Shown one piece after another: positions 10,241 to 20,945 of a DNA stretch of 64,000 nt (position 1 is its first letter; every line of letters begins with the position of its first letter). The stretch is from Prorocentrum cordatum (taxonomy: Eukaryota; Sar; Dinophyceae; Prorocentrales; Prorocentraceae): assembly GCA_963575745.1 (NCBI GenBank), contig CAUYUJ010016072.1, forward strand, positions 372,501-436,500. The letters run 5' to 3'. Made by a program: the position numbers and the translations under genes. The notes beneath the pieces were generated by a model. That model was not told the DNA's origin, ran no database searches, and saw only the letters and a program-made list of their open reading frames with translations.

Positions 10241-11815
10241 GGGACGTCCGGGGGATTCGTGCTGAAACATATACATCGGATCTCTGAGGGCGCGGGCCCG
10301 ACGTGGCCTGAGGGGGCTTTGGGAGGGGGGGGGGGGGCTGGAAGTCACCTCTCATTCTCTTCTCCTCCTCCTTCATCCCCCTCAGGGTCAATGTCCAAGC
10401 GATTCGATATCGATTCCGGCCTGCCCGACCCGATTCGATTCCGATAGTCCGACGATGCGAAGCGGCCCGATGTTTTCATGGCGTGTTTATCATGTTCTCT
10501 GGCGTAGCCAATCCGATTAAATGCCGATCCCTCTGATGCGGTCCAATCCGACGCACGTCCGATCGGATCATTTTCCGATTCGATGTCGGCTGATGTTCTC
10601 CTGCCCAATGCCTCTCACGCAGCAAATCTTTGCCCTGCTTAGACGCAGCGAGCGTCCAGAATCACCACGGCCTCTGGGGACGAGATACTGAAGGTTTTTT
10701 TTTGATCCCGACATTGGGCGCGCGAAGCGAAGGCCTCGAACGGACGGAGGAACAGCCTTGCCCCAGGCCGCGGCGCGAGAGACGCGTCGTTCTCCCGCCT
10801 CGGCCACACCTTTTCGAGAGCCAGTGACGCATTGTGCCCGAACGGTGGTAGGGAGCTCACTTGGGAGGGAAGCGAGGGTAGGTGCAGGAGCGGAGAGGAA
10901 ACATCAAGGATAATGAGGAGGAAGAGGGAAGGAGGGAGCACCTGAGGAGGAAGAGTGGGGATGAGCAGGAGGGAGGATACTGGATTGGGGCAGGGAGGGG
11001 AACGTGTGAGTGTGAGGCATGCTGAAAACGTCCAAGCCGTTTAAAGCAGGAGAGAGGGAAGATAGGAGGAGCGATGACGAGGAGGGGGGGGAGTAGGAGG
11101 AGGTGAGGTGGAGATGGTGGTGGTGGTGGTGGTGGTGGTGCTCAGTTGGGGGCCAAAAGTCTCTCCTTTCCGCTGCTTGCAGGCCCCTCCGTTAAACATG
11201 GAGGCTGGGCCGCCTGCGCTGAGCAACCGACCGCCAGGGCACGAGGCGACAGCGGCGGATGCCGCCCGCGCACGGGCCGCGCAGGCGAGGAGGACCCTCG
11301 GGGTATTGGAGGCGGAGGGAGGCAGCGGTGGCTCGGAGCGATCCCCAGCTCGCTGGGGGATGCCCTGAGCCTCCGCCGTCTCCTCTCAATATTCGATGTC
11401 GGGAGCGGCGCTAGCTGCCTCTCAAGGAGGCGCGCCACCGCCACCAGGGGTGGCGGCGTCACATGGAGTTTGTCAAACGTCGGACGATTGTGCAGCTCGC
11501 TCCTATTACTCCCGCACTTGACGCAGAAGTTGGGACGCATGTGAGCTGCCACCTGCTGCCATTACTCTGAGTGTCGGGAGTGGACAGAACCCCCAACAGT
11601 GACACGTCGATCAGTGAACTGTCCGTTTTCGGTTCTCGAGAGGGCGCCGTGGCCGTTATTTTCCAGGCTTGCGCCCGCCAGGTTTGGGCCTCAGGTCGTT
11701 TTTCACTAAACCACGCTTTACTAAAGGGGGGTCTGTCCATCCCCGAGAGTGTCTGATGTCGCCTGGGATGGTGGGCGGTATCTCGTACTGTCTGAGAGTA
11801 CCTTTGCTTTAGCTG
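10241..11815. other. No recognisable gene; short GGT tract
   Basis: Contains a CGATTCGATTCCGAT-type cluster (10400-10590), purine-rich stretches (10860-11105) and a (GGT)n run at 11112-11141. Open frames here are short or compositionally biased and none was recognised. Confidence 0.4.
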
Positions 11816-11819
11816 TCGA

Positions 11820-12057
11820 ATGTGGAGGAGGAGGAGGGAGAGGAGGAGGAGCCTGAGGAGCAGGAGCAGGAGGAGGGGACGGGAGGGGAGGAAGAACACC
11901 AGCAAGCACGACCACTGGAGCCCCTCACCTAAACAGAGAGGAGGGCCGCCGCCGTCGCCGTCGCCGTCGAGGAGGGCGCGCCAGCGCGGCCGCTGCCGGC
12001 CCGCCGCGTTCGTCCTAAAAGAGCACGCGGCCGCCGCGGCCGTGTACAATTTTAGGA

Positions 12058-12092
<35 letters not shown>

Positions 12093-12500
12093 TTGACGAC
12101 GACGACGACGACGAGGACGACTACGACTACGACGGCGTCCACGACCACGTCGACGACCACGAAGACCACGACGACGGCGCGACAGCACCGGCTACGACGG
12201 CGTCAGCGGCGGCGGCGGTGACGACGGCCACGGGCGATGGCCGCGACCACGACAGCGACGACCTCGGAAGCGACTGCGGCGCCCAGCGCGCGCGTGCGCG
12301 CGCGCGGCGAGGCGCCGGGCGAGGCACCCGCACAACCCGCCGGGCCGCGGGCCTCGCCGCCCGCGGCGCAGATGCCGCAGGAGAGGCGGGGGGCCACCCG
12401 CTGCGGCGACCGCGACAGGCGGCGGCGGCAGGCGGCGACGGCCCTCCCAAGAGGAGGAGGAGAAGGAGGAGGAGGAGGAGGAGGAGGAGGAGGAGGATCG
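11820..12500. repeat. GA-rich, (ACG)n and (GGA)n simple-repeat cluster
   Basis: A GAGGAGGAG tract (11822-11890), (GAC/ACG)n at about 12058-12200 and (GGA)n at about 12452-12496 are separated by GC-rich filler. Long Val, Thr, Arg or Leu runs in every frame come from the repeats. Confidence 0.8.
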
Positions 12501-12699
12501 CACGCCACTGGCTGGGGGAAAGAGAGAGGAGGGGAGAGAAGTCCAATAGTCCGAAAATGAACCTCGCAGGGGGGCCTATCCAAGTAGACCTTTTTCGACA
12601 GACAGCAACAGGACGGCCCACATCGGGCCCAACTTTGGCTCCTCTTTGCTGGGCCCCCGGGGCTTCGCCAAACCCCCGACCAGCTCTGGCGACGCACCC

Positions 12700-13280
12700 C
12701 CAGGAGACCTCCAGGGGCCCAGCTTGAAAGGTCAGTTCGGGTGTTTGCCTTGTAAAAACAGTTTGGGGGATCTTCTTGCCAATGTTCACTAGGGCATGCT
12801 GGGAATTAAGAGAAGCCTCGTGTAGCCTTCTGGACCCCTGCGAGACTGTAGCATGTCCCTCACAGGTTGAGGAACAACGGATCGGCGGCTGGCACTCTGC
12901 CACCACTTCGAACTCGAGCAACTCATGCCCGTGGACCATCAACGGTGTCTGATCTTGGTCCATGGCCATCGAGGCCAGTTGTGGATTCAACGGTTCACTG
13001 AAACCGCCCAGGGAGGAGGACGGGCACATTGGAGGGAGAGCAGGAGCAGCAGCAGGATCACCACTACCTCCCTCCCTCCTCCTCGTTTCCACAACAGCTT
13101 CCTCAAGCTCGGCATCGCCTTCCACCGACATTGCGGCGAGCCCCTGAGCTCCAATATTGCCAACATTGCTAAGTTCCGCGTGGTGGGCCTCAGTTTGGCA
13201 GATGAACTTCAGCAAGGACCGTGCTAAAACCAGCATGCCTCGCGCCACGGGCCCCACAACAGGGCTTCGCCCCGCCAATC
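12700..13280 (-). pseudogene. LINE C-terminal tail after RNase H
   Basis: A minus-strand frame starting at 13278 stays open for 383 codons. Its N-terminal two thirds read as ordinary protein (RGMLVLARSLLKFICQTEAH, LSNVGNIGAQGLAAMSVEGD, HELLEFEVVAECQ, HALVNIGKKIPQTVF). Below about 12500 it is only Leu and Arg runs from simple repeats. It lies in phase with the end of the RNase H-like block (FEHKGSSDADRLAKQGAWLA), so it is best read as the C-terminus of retroelement C, possibly with a short decayed finger near CRKRSTW. An unrelated host exon is a less likely alternative. Confidence 0.45.
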
Positions 13281-13880
13281 AAGCCCCTTGCTTGGCCAAA
13301 CGGTCGGCATCCGAACTGCCCTTGTGCTCAAACAGGGTGACGCGTGCTTTTCGGACATCCTACATATTTGTATGAGCTGCTGTTTTGTTTGAAGGCCGCT
13401 GCTGGTGGCCGCCCCCCTCAAAAGCACGGCGCCACACATGAGCACGAATGTTGGGCGAGCGAGTGGCGAAGGCGAGGGACCAACAACATTGGATCGCGCC
13501 CGTGCAATGTGAATAAACATTGAAAGAGCTTACGATGTGTCGCAGGGCCATCTGAACGGCGAAATCCTTTCCATTTCGGGCGTGTCAGACGGGCCCATCG
13601 GTCGGGGGGGCCGCTCCATGCCGCCCTCCAAGGTAGCGGGGCCTACTGTCGTAAATCGCGACCCCCCAACCAGCGACACGGAAAAACTGACAAAAAAACA
13701 TCCACCCCCGAGCCGTCGCAACAAAAAAAACATGGTCTTCTTCCAGGGCCAGCGGTGCCCCGAGCCCTTCAACCTTGGACTCCCACGCTGGGTCCCAAAC
13801 GGGCCCAGCAAAGGCTCGGCATGGGTCAGGGAGGGTGCCTCGCGCAAATTTCTGCTGCAGGTCTATCGCGCACCTCGGCA
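13250..13880 (-). pseudogene. RNase H domain of LINE copy C
   Basis: Three minus-strand blocks match an RNase H fold in order. At about 13740-13650: VFFVATARG...VAGWGVAIYD then RYLGGRHGAAPP, corresponding to the FxDGSxxxxxxxxAGWGVxxxD strand pair, but the catalytic DG has decayed to AT. At about 13550-13430: MALRHIVSSF then VYSHCTGAIQ, corresponding to the A(L)xxAL...SDCxxxxxx helix, with the catalytic Asp now His. At about 13340-13280: LFEHKGSSDADRLAKQGAWL, the HxGxxxxDxLAKxGA block. The domain removes RNA from the RNA-DNA hybrid in active elements. Here at least two catalytic positions are lost and the frame changes. Confidence 0.6.
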
Positions 13881-14149
13881 GCCTAGCTACTGGCGGCCCC
13901 AAGTCCTTCGGCAAAAAATCCCGTCGCCACCCCCGACGCGCTGCGCACTCGAAGTGACGATGGAAAAGCGCATCCTCCTCTTCCCCACAGGGGGTGGCAA
14001 TTGCTGGGCAGCATCGGATCGTGTTTGCGCAGGCGGTGTTGGGGCCAGTGCGAGCCTATGACGAGTCCACGCAGCGCGCGCTGCTCCCTCGCGCCCCGCG
14101 ACCCGCCCGACGCCCCCTTCGTCGTCTTGGTGGTGAAAGCGCGCGTGCA

Positions 14150-16000
14150 GCAATTCATTCAGCGGCCGTCAGAAATCGGCGCCTCGCCAACCTTTTCCAT
14201 GCCCAATCTTGGCCAGGCCTTGGCGATCCGAAACGCCGGGCGCCGCCGACTGCGCCCCGCGCGCCAAGAGCGCCGGTGAGATCTCGCGAATGCCCCGCGG
14301 CCCCCCATAGGCTCTGGACGCCCGAAATGGGCACGGAAAGAAGGGGCGCGATGCCCACCAGCAGTTCCTGTTCATTCTGAACAGGACTCGCTGTCCGCGC
14401 TTCCGCGGCCTGTGTCCATTCGAGACAGGAGGCCGCCTGCCCAACAACGGCCGCTGCTGGTTTGGGACAACATTTGTTGTTGGGCATTGTACCCATTTTT
14501 TCCGCGCCCATTTCGAGCGCCCAAATAAGCTTCGCGGACGGGCCGCGGGTCGACACAATTACGCGGGCGCTCTCGAGGGCGAGGGCCGCGACCAGATCCC
14601 CGACCTTCGTCCAAGCAGCGGCTTCGCGCAGGAGGCCCTCGCCACGCCCGACGAGCCGCTCGCGCGGGGGCGAGGCGCTGACCCCGCAACACTTGGCAGC
14701 GCGCGCGGAGAGCGTCAGACGCGACAAGCACTAGCGGGCCCCGAGACCGACCGCCCCGAGAGCGGAGCGCGCATGGGGGCCAGCTCGAGGGGGCGTCGAG
14801 GCGGCCTTCCGCGCGCAGCGCCGAAATGCAGAGCTTCTTGAGCTTGCCGTCGGGGTGCCCATTTACATCGGCACCCCGCGGTGCCTTCGAGGAAACCTCG
14901 GCCCTGGAAACTTTTCCGCGCGGGGCCCCAACCTGCCTCGTGGCGAGGACCTCCCCATTTTTATGCCGCGCCTCACAGCGGTGCCCGCGCTGCGGCATGG
15001 CCCTTCTGCGGGCCCCATCCATCGCGCCCCCGTCCGAGGTCGCGGCGAACGCGGCCGCGCGCTGAAGCCGGCGGGCTGCAGTTCGCGAGTCAGAGATTGG
15101 CGAGGGCAGGCGACGGCGAGGGGGCCCCAAGTTTGCCCCGGGCCACTGGCAAACCCCCGCGGTTTCAATCATTCACGACGGAGCCAAAAGATCGGGCGAG
15201 CTCTCGACCGACGATTGCGTCGCCGCCCACCGCGCGCAAGGAGGCATCATCGATGACATTATCGACGCAGACTGCGGGGGGGGGGGGGGCGCCGCCGCAC
15301 TGCGCGAGGCGCTGAGCAGCCACGACCGAGCGAGGGTCGCCGCCCCTGAGCAGCCAGCAGTGACAGCCCCATCCGGCTCGGCCACCCTGCTGATGGCCCC
15401 CTGCCGCGGGACACGGCGCGGCCCGCGATGCACGCAGCAGCGCGCCCGCAGTGTCGCGAGGGGGAAATCGCTCGCCCTCGCCGCCCGGGGCAGATCATCG
15501 CGCGAGACGTGTTCGCATGACTTCCGAGAAGCAATGAACGGCCTTCACGCGCTGAGGCCTGGCGCCAGGCGAGCGCGGGAGGCCGACGCATTGCGCGCCC
15601 ACGCGGTTTCTTCGCAGGCCGCGCTCGAACCCATGCCCCGGGAAACTTGCCATCGACCCCGCGCCCCCAGTCGGCGCAGTGGCGGCGGCGGATTCTGCCC
15701 CGCGTGCGAGCCCACAGGGGAGGGCGCCCATGGGCGTCGCGCCTCTCGTGGGCTTGTCCAAAATCACCGCCGGGACAAGCCGCAGCGGGCCCATCGCGGG
15801 ATTCTGCTCCCAAGACGCGAGGATGGCTGCAATCGCCCCCGCCAAAGGCTTGGGGAGCTGCGACAGATGCGGGGGGCCGAGCGAGTTCCATCCGAGCGCC
15901 GCGGAGGGCTAGACGGCGCAGCGGCCTCCAAGACTTGCTCCGCAGCGATGGGCGGAAGGTCTCCAAAGACCTGCCAGCCCATGGGCTCCGCGTCCGAGGC
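14150..16000 (-). pseudogene. Reverse transcriptase and post-RT region of LINE copy C
   Basis: In the minus-strand frame at about 15845-15495, AIAAILASWEQNPAMGPLRL, then VPAVILDKPTRGATPMGALP, matches the (L)xxWxxxxxxPxxL...ILxPKxxGxRPIxL block. VKAVHCFSEV near 15540 sits where motif A (DLVKAFE) belongs and has lost the Asp. QGAISRVAEPDGAVTAGCSG (about 15400-15330) matches motif B of this RT group (ISRxxxxxxGIxAGSG). VCVDNVIDDASLRAV (about 15277-15235) is motif C, with YVDD changed to CVDN. A 12-nt poly-C run just upstream of motif C is a likely frameshift site. The post-RT region continues to about 14150 in several frames. Confidence 0.65.
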
Positions 16001-16799
16001 CCGGGAGGGCTAGGGCCGAATGAGGATCCAGTCGGAGAGAAATATGTCTAGGGCACCTTGTCCTACTAGGGGCCTTCGAGCCGACCGGGGGTCCTCGGCC
16101 GCGGCCGGGGCCGGCGCTGGAGCTGCTGCCGCGGGCTCTGGCGCGGGAGAGAAAACGCTGGCAAGGGTGGGGGGGCGGGGCCTTTCGAGCACCTGTGGGC
16201 CACGCGACCCCCCCGAGCGACGGGCGACTGAGCCCGCCTCCCGCAGTCTCCCGTTGGACTCTGCGGACCACTTCAGCCCGCGCCTCGCCGGCCAGAGCTC
16301 CGCGCTCGCGGTCGCCCAGGCCCGCGGCGAAGGAGCGTGCCGTTGGCGCCTGCAGAGTCGATGACTCCGCAGTCTGAAACAGGTCTTGCTGCTGCACCGC
16401 CTCCTGCAGCATTGCTTTTCGGCGAATTGGCGACCGCGCCTGCGCGCGCCGGCTCGCCGGGCGTTTGATTGGCAGCCATCTCTGCGCACTTACTTCGCCT
16501 TGCGGCGGAGCTCTCGCCCCCGCGAGGCCCGCGAACGGGGCGAGTTGAATTTGGCAGCCCTTGGCTCGACCACAGTGCTGCGCAGAAGGAACGCCGCGGA
16601 CCTTGCCGAATGCTGACTCGGCTGCTTGGAACCAGGCGGCGATCGCCTCCTGGGGCTGGAGGCCTGCGAACGCGGGGCCTTCCCAGGCCCCTTGAAACAT
16701 CGCGGATTCACGCTTCTCGTCGTTGCGAGGGAGGGGAAAGGCAACTGGGGCCACGCGCTGCCAAACCTCGGATTGACCAGCCACAGCTCCAACACAACC

Positions 16800-17222
16800 G
16801 CTGAGTGCGGGCCGACGGGAGTGTCAAGCTGCGCCCGGCAATCGATTGCATGGCGGTCGGGCGGTCGAAACGCGTCCTCTTCTGGCCACACAGTAGTCAT
16901 TGCAGTGCTGGTTTCACGTCGCGCCCACTGGGCGAAGGATCGAGGCGCTTAGATGCTCGGCCCACAGCGACGCCCGAAGGTCGTCGTCGCTCATGTTCCA
17001 ATCACCCCTTATGACGAATGGGTAACCTGCCGCCGTGACCAATTCGCAGATTTGCTCTAAGAAATCCAGGCCCGCCCCTGCGAGCCCCAGCGAGGTGCAG
17101 CCATAAACGGAAACTACAAGGAACGGCAGGTCGCCGTGGATCATGGCCCTCGCCTTCGCCGCCACGATTCTCTCCGAGACATTATGATGGCAGAATTCAC
17201 AGCAGCCGGAGGTAGCCTTCAC
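16800..17222 (-). pseudogene. APE-type endonuclease domain of LINE copy C
   Basis: The minus-strand frame 17222-16914 reads DLPFLVVSVYGCTSLGLAGA, then GLDFLEQICELVTAAGYPFV and IRGDWNMSDDDLRAS. This is the xxVxVYG...NxxLLxxIxxxxxxxxxPxIIGGDFNMxPxxL core of LINE endonucleases, with G-D-W-N in place of GDFN. The next frame (16900-16490) carries DTPVGPHSAVVLELWL, the decayed SDHxPVxL end of the domain, then the WFQAAESAFGKVRGVP linker (16700-16640). The frame change near 16910 separates the two halves. Confidence 0.7.
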
Positions 17223-17789
17223 TAGCGCCGTAGTCCTTCCTGACGTCTCTCCGTGACTTTCACCAGCGCAGGCAGCCTCCGCGAACGCTGACGAGAACCC
17301 CCGTCGACGTGCCTAGGCCTTGGTTCCCGCCATCTGCTGGTGCTCGAGGCGGTGCCCCCGCGTGGGGCAGACGTCGAACTGCGTACTTTTGACGTCGAGC
17401 GCCAACTCCAGGCACTTCTGCGCCGCCAGTTATGCGTTGGAGTTGTAGCTGACCACGTCGATGTCGACGCGGTGTCCAGCCGCCTCGCGCTCATGGGTCT
17501 GCCCTCCAGCGGGCACCCCGAAGTCGCTCGCGCGCTCCGTTCCCAGCTTATGGGCCCGCCCTCCTCGGGCCCCCTTAAGGACGACACCTCGCCCCTTCGC
17601 CTGGGAAGGGGGTGCTCACCGCAGGGGCATCGACCGCCCGCGCGCCCGCGGCCCTGTGGCGGGGCTGAGCTCGGTCAAGGGCTTCGGCCGCCCGCGCGTC
17701 TGCGGCCTTGCGCCTGGGCCCCCACCCCCCTTCATGTCTGGCCCTGCCATTCCGTGCCCCCCCCCCCCCAGGGCGCAGCCGTGACCCGT

Positions 17790-18200
17790 CGCGCCCGAGG
17801 GGTCGCTCCACCCTGGGGCATCGACCACCCGCGCATCTGCGGCCCAGAGTGGAGGCTGGACCTGATCGCGGGCGTCGACCACCCGCATGCCTGCGGCCTC
17901 GCTCAAAGGTCCGCTACTCCCTTTTAGGGCCTGCCATCGGCTGGGCCCCCCAAGGACCTTCCGAGGCCCCGAAAAATTGCCAGGCACGCGGGGCCTATCT
18001 CGGGGCAACCCCAGCACGAGACCCAATCCACCTGCGGGGCCGCTCCACGCTGGGGCATCGACCGACCGCGCATCTGCTGCCCAGAGTGGAGGCTGGACCT
18101 GATCGAAAGCATCGACCACCCGCATGTCTGCGGCCTCGATCGAAGGCCCGCTACCCCTGTTTAGGGTCTGCCCTCGGCTGGGCTTCTCAAGGGCCGGAGC
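17790..18200. repeat. Direct repeat pair (about 165 bp, offset about 243 bp)
   Basis: 17790-17955 and 18033-18195 share CGCTCCACxCTGGGGCATCG, GCGCATCTGCxGCCCAGAGT, GGAGGCTGGACCTGATCG, CATCGACCACCCGCATG and TTTAGGGxCTGCCxTCGGCT with scattered substitutions. The pair lies between the ORF1-like and endonuclease regions of LINE copy C. A third, weaker unit is discernible at 17620-17710. Confidence 0.7.
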
Positions 18201-18574
18201 TGCCCCGAAAAGGCGCCCCGTCGGCGACCTGCCAATTGGTCTCTGAAAATTTCAGAAGCCGCCCCAGTTCGGCCCAGTGGCGCTCAGCATGGGCATTCCG
18301 GATGTTACGAGTCAGCGGGCGCATCGTGCTCTGACGACCGCGGAGACTTCGCCTCCATGCTTCGCGAGAGGCCGTTGCGGCAGCCTGTTCAAGTTCCCCT
18401 GGGCCGTCTTGGCCATGTTCCCAGCGAGCCCTGGGACTATGCCTGGTGGCGATCGCCCCGCGCAATCCTGAACTGTCGGGTTCCTGTTGGGAAAAAACAA
18501 GTACTCGACGCACCAGAGTTGCCGTGCCTCCTCGTCTGGGGAGCCTCCAAATCCAGGTCCCGGATCCAGCTTGA

Positions 18575-18770
18575 GCTCTCGCATATATCTATATATATAT
18601 ACACAAATAAATAACTTATACCTATATAAAATTATATATAATTGTATATACATATATATCGTAACTATAGAATAAAAAAACACATCAAAAACATAAAACA
18701 ACAACAACAAACAAACAAAATCACCCCAACAACTGAAACAAAAACACAAAACAACAAACAACAACAAAAA
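18575..18770. repeat. AT-rich block: ATATATAC repeats then A/C-rich (ACAACAA)n
   Basis: 18580-18665 is TATATATACATA-type sequence and 18670-18770 is AAACAACAACAAACAAAC-type sequence. It stands out sharply from the GC-rich surroundings. It lies within LINE copy C between its ORF1-like and endonuclease parts and may be a separate insertion. Confidence 0.6.
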
Positions 18771-18839
18771 ACGGGCGCGATCGGCGGTCGGGGCACCTGG
18801 CAGGCAGGGGGGGGGACGAGCGGCGGCGGGCCCATGGCT

Positions 18840-19700
18840 TGGCGCACTTCTGGCCCGCTAAAAGGCCCTCCTTGTCCACGCTGGCCAGCTTGGCTCTGGC
18901 TTCGTCGACTGCGGCTTGCGGCTCGTCAGGGCTTCGTCGGCACGCGGACGGCCGCCTCCCCTGGCGGCAGGCAAAGGGGGGAGCCCTCGGCGGCAGCATC
19001 ACGGGCGCGGCGCAGCTCGGCCTTGAGCTCGGCCTCCCACTCCGCTTTGGCCTGCACAGCCGCGGCCGCCGCTGCAGCCGTCTTCTTGCTGCAGTCCTCC
19101 AGCCAGCGTCTGGCAGCGTCCTCCTGCTGCACCGCCGCCTCCAGCGTCTTCTCCGCGCGCCCACCAGGCCACGCCCGTGGCGCTGATCGTCTCCTCCAGG
19201 AGGAGGAGGAGGAGGAGGAGGAGGAGGAGGAGGAGGAGGAGGAGGAGGAGGAGGAGGAGGAGGGCGGGCTCGGGCGCGACCGCCTGCGCCAGCCCCTGGG
19301 CCCCTGGGCCCCTGCCGCCTTCTTGCAAACCTGCCGCCTGAGTTGGGCCAGGAGCCCGCCGACGGAGGGCGTGCCCGCGCCTCGCTGCGGCGGCGTCGAC
19401 GCCTTGGGTGGATGGAAGCGATGGGGCGGGCCACCCCGCTGCCACTTCCCTGGCGGCCCCTTGGGAGGGGTCCGCCGATTCCCATCGCCGCCAGCCCAAA
19501 CCCCCTGCCCTTCGCCACGGCGGATGGACCGCAGGCACGCGGGCCGTGCCGCGCGAGAAAAACTGGACGTCCGAGGCTTCCAGTTCCAACAGTAACGGCA
19601 GTACGAGCAAGAGACAAAGCCCTTGCGGCATCCTTGCCCATGGGTTCCTGCAGGAGCTCATTCGAAGGAATGAGCGCCTGTCGGGTACCGAAGGGTACCG
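18840..19700 (-). pseudogene. ORF1-like region of LINE copy C
   Basis: In minus-strand frames the region encodes a Lys/Glu/Ala-rich helix (QQEDAARRWLEDCSKKTAAA, then AKAEWEAELKAELRRARDAA) near 19130-18980 and DEPQAAVDEARAKLASVDKE near 18925-18870. This resembles the coiled-coil ORF1 proteins of dinoflagellate LINEs. Near 19660-19560, Cys-containing frames (SSCRNPWARM, overlapping MGKDAARALSLARTAVTVGTG) may be the remains of an N-terminal zinc finger. A 70-bp (CTC)n tract at 19195-19265 splits the region. Family assignment is inferred from position and composition. Confidence 0.4.
19195..19265. repeat. (AGG)n microsatellite
   Basis: About 23 uninterrupted AGG units inside the ORF1-like region of LINE copy C. 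It encodes a Leu or Glu run depending on frame. Confidence 0.9.
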
Positions 19701-19774
19701 TACTCAGAGTAGCCTTGGTGGGGGGGCGCACCTCCTCTTTGCCAACCTCAAGCCGTTGAGCCTCCCGTTACGGA

Positions 19775-19796
19775 CTTGAGCCAAAATGGCTACGGA
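19775..19796 (-). other. Dinoflagellate spliced leader sequence, 22/22 match
   Basis: The minus strand from 19796 to 19775 equals the published dinoflagellate spliced leader (D-CCGUAGCCAUUUUGGCUC-AAG, with U at the degenerate first base). It is followed directly by 5'-UTR-like sequence of LINE copy C, whose first bases (TCCGTAACGGGAGGCTCAAC) may hold a decayed second leader. No donor GT follows the AAG as it would in an SL RNA gene, so this is a leader carried back by retroposition of a trans-spliced mRNA and not an SL RNA gene. Confidence 0.9.
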
Positions 19797-20945
19797 GGAG
19801 GAGAAGGACGAGGAGGAGGGAAAGGAGGAGGAGGAGGAGGAAGGAAGGAGACAAAAGGGGGCGGAGGATTGGAGGAGGAGGAGGAGGAGGAGTTGGAAGA
19901 AGAGGAGGAGGAGGAGGACGAGCAGGAGGAGGAGGAAGAGGAGGAGGAGGAGAAGGATTGGAGGAGGATTCGAGGAGGATTGGAGGAGGATTAGAGGAGG
20001 ATTGGAGGAGTGGACGAGGAGGAGGAGGAGGAGGAGGAGGAGGAGGAGGAGAACGGAATCCGGAAGAGGAGGAGGACGACGACGAGGCAGAAGGAACAGG
20101 ATGGAGGGCAGAGGTTTGGAGGAGGAGGGGGAGGAAAAGGAGGAGGAGGAGGAGGAGGAGGGAAAGGAGGAGGGACAGGAGGAGGAGGAGGAGGAGGAGA
20201 GGAGGAGGAGGAGGAAGGAAGGAAGGACGGAAGGAAGGAGGAGGCATAAGGAAAAGCATGAAGGGCGGAGGAGACGAGGAGGAGAAGGAGGAGAGGAGGA
20301 GGAGGAGGAGAGAGGAGGAGGAGTTGAGGAGGAGGAGGAGGAGGAGGAGGAGGAGAGGAGGAGGAGGAGGAGGAGGAGGAGGAGGAGGAGGAGAGGAGGA
20401 GGCGGAGGAGGAGGAGGACTGGAGGATTGAGGATTGGCGGATTGAAGGATTGGAGGATTGGAGGATGGGAGGATGGGAAGAGGAGGAGGAGCATGAGGAG
20501 GAGGAGGAGGAGGGGGAGAAGGAGAAGGAGGAGGAGAGGAGGAGGAGGAGGACTGGAGGATTGGGATTGGAGGATTGAGGATTGGAGGATTGGAGGATGG
20601 GGGAGGATTGGAGGAGAGGAGGAGGAGGGGAGGAGGAGGGAGGAGGAGGAGGAGGAGGAGGAGGAGGAGGAGGAGGAGGAGGAGGAGGAGGAGGGGGGGG
20701 AGAAGGAGAAGAAGGAGGAGGAGGAGGACGGAGTCCGGAGGAGGATGGGGAGGAGGAGGAGGAGGAGGAGGAGGAGGAGGAGGAGGAGGCAGAAGTAACA
20801 GGATGGAGGGTGGAGGAGAGGGAGGAGGAGGCGGAGGAGGAGGACGGAATCGGGAGGAGGAGGACAACTGGAGGAGAAAAAGGTGGAGGAGGAGAAGAAC
20901 GAGGAGGTGGAGGAAGGATTGGTGGAATAGGAGGGAGGAGCGATG
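19797..20945. repeat. 1.15-kb polypurine (GGA)n tract
   Basis: Almost pure purine on the plus strand: GGAGGA units interrupted by GGATTGGAGGATTGG and AGGAAGGAAGG. All frames on both strands are low-complexity (Glu/Arg/Gly or Ser/Pro/Leu). It abuts the 5' (leader) end of LINE copy C. Confidence 0.95.

Larger units (their letters stand above)
12700..19796 (-). mobile_element. Near full-length non-LTR retrotransposon headed by a spliced leader, copy C
   Basis: Reading down the minus strand from 19796: an exact 22-nt dinoflagellate spliced leader, a short leader region, an ORF1-like Ala/Lys/Glu-rich coiled-coil region (19.7-18.8 kb), APE endonuclease (17222-16800), a linker, RT (about 16.0-14.9 kb), a post-RT region (14.9-14.1 kb), RNase H (13880-13250) and a C-terminal tail to about 12.7 kb. 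That is the full order expected of a dinoflagellate LINE with RNase H, about 7 kb long. The domains sit in shifting frames with stops, so it is inactive. The leader at the 5' boundary implies that the source mRNA was trans-spliced before it was copied back into the genome. The 3' boundary and target-site duplication could not be fixed. Confidence 0.75.

Noticed and set aside
19775-19796. Interpretation as an SL RNA gene
   Set aside because: The leader is not followed by a GT donor and the SL RNA intron; it is joined directly to retroelement sequence.
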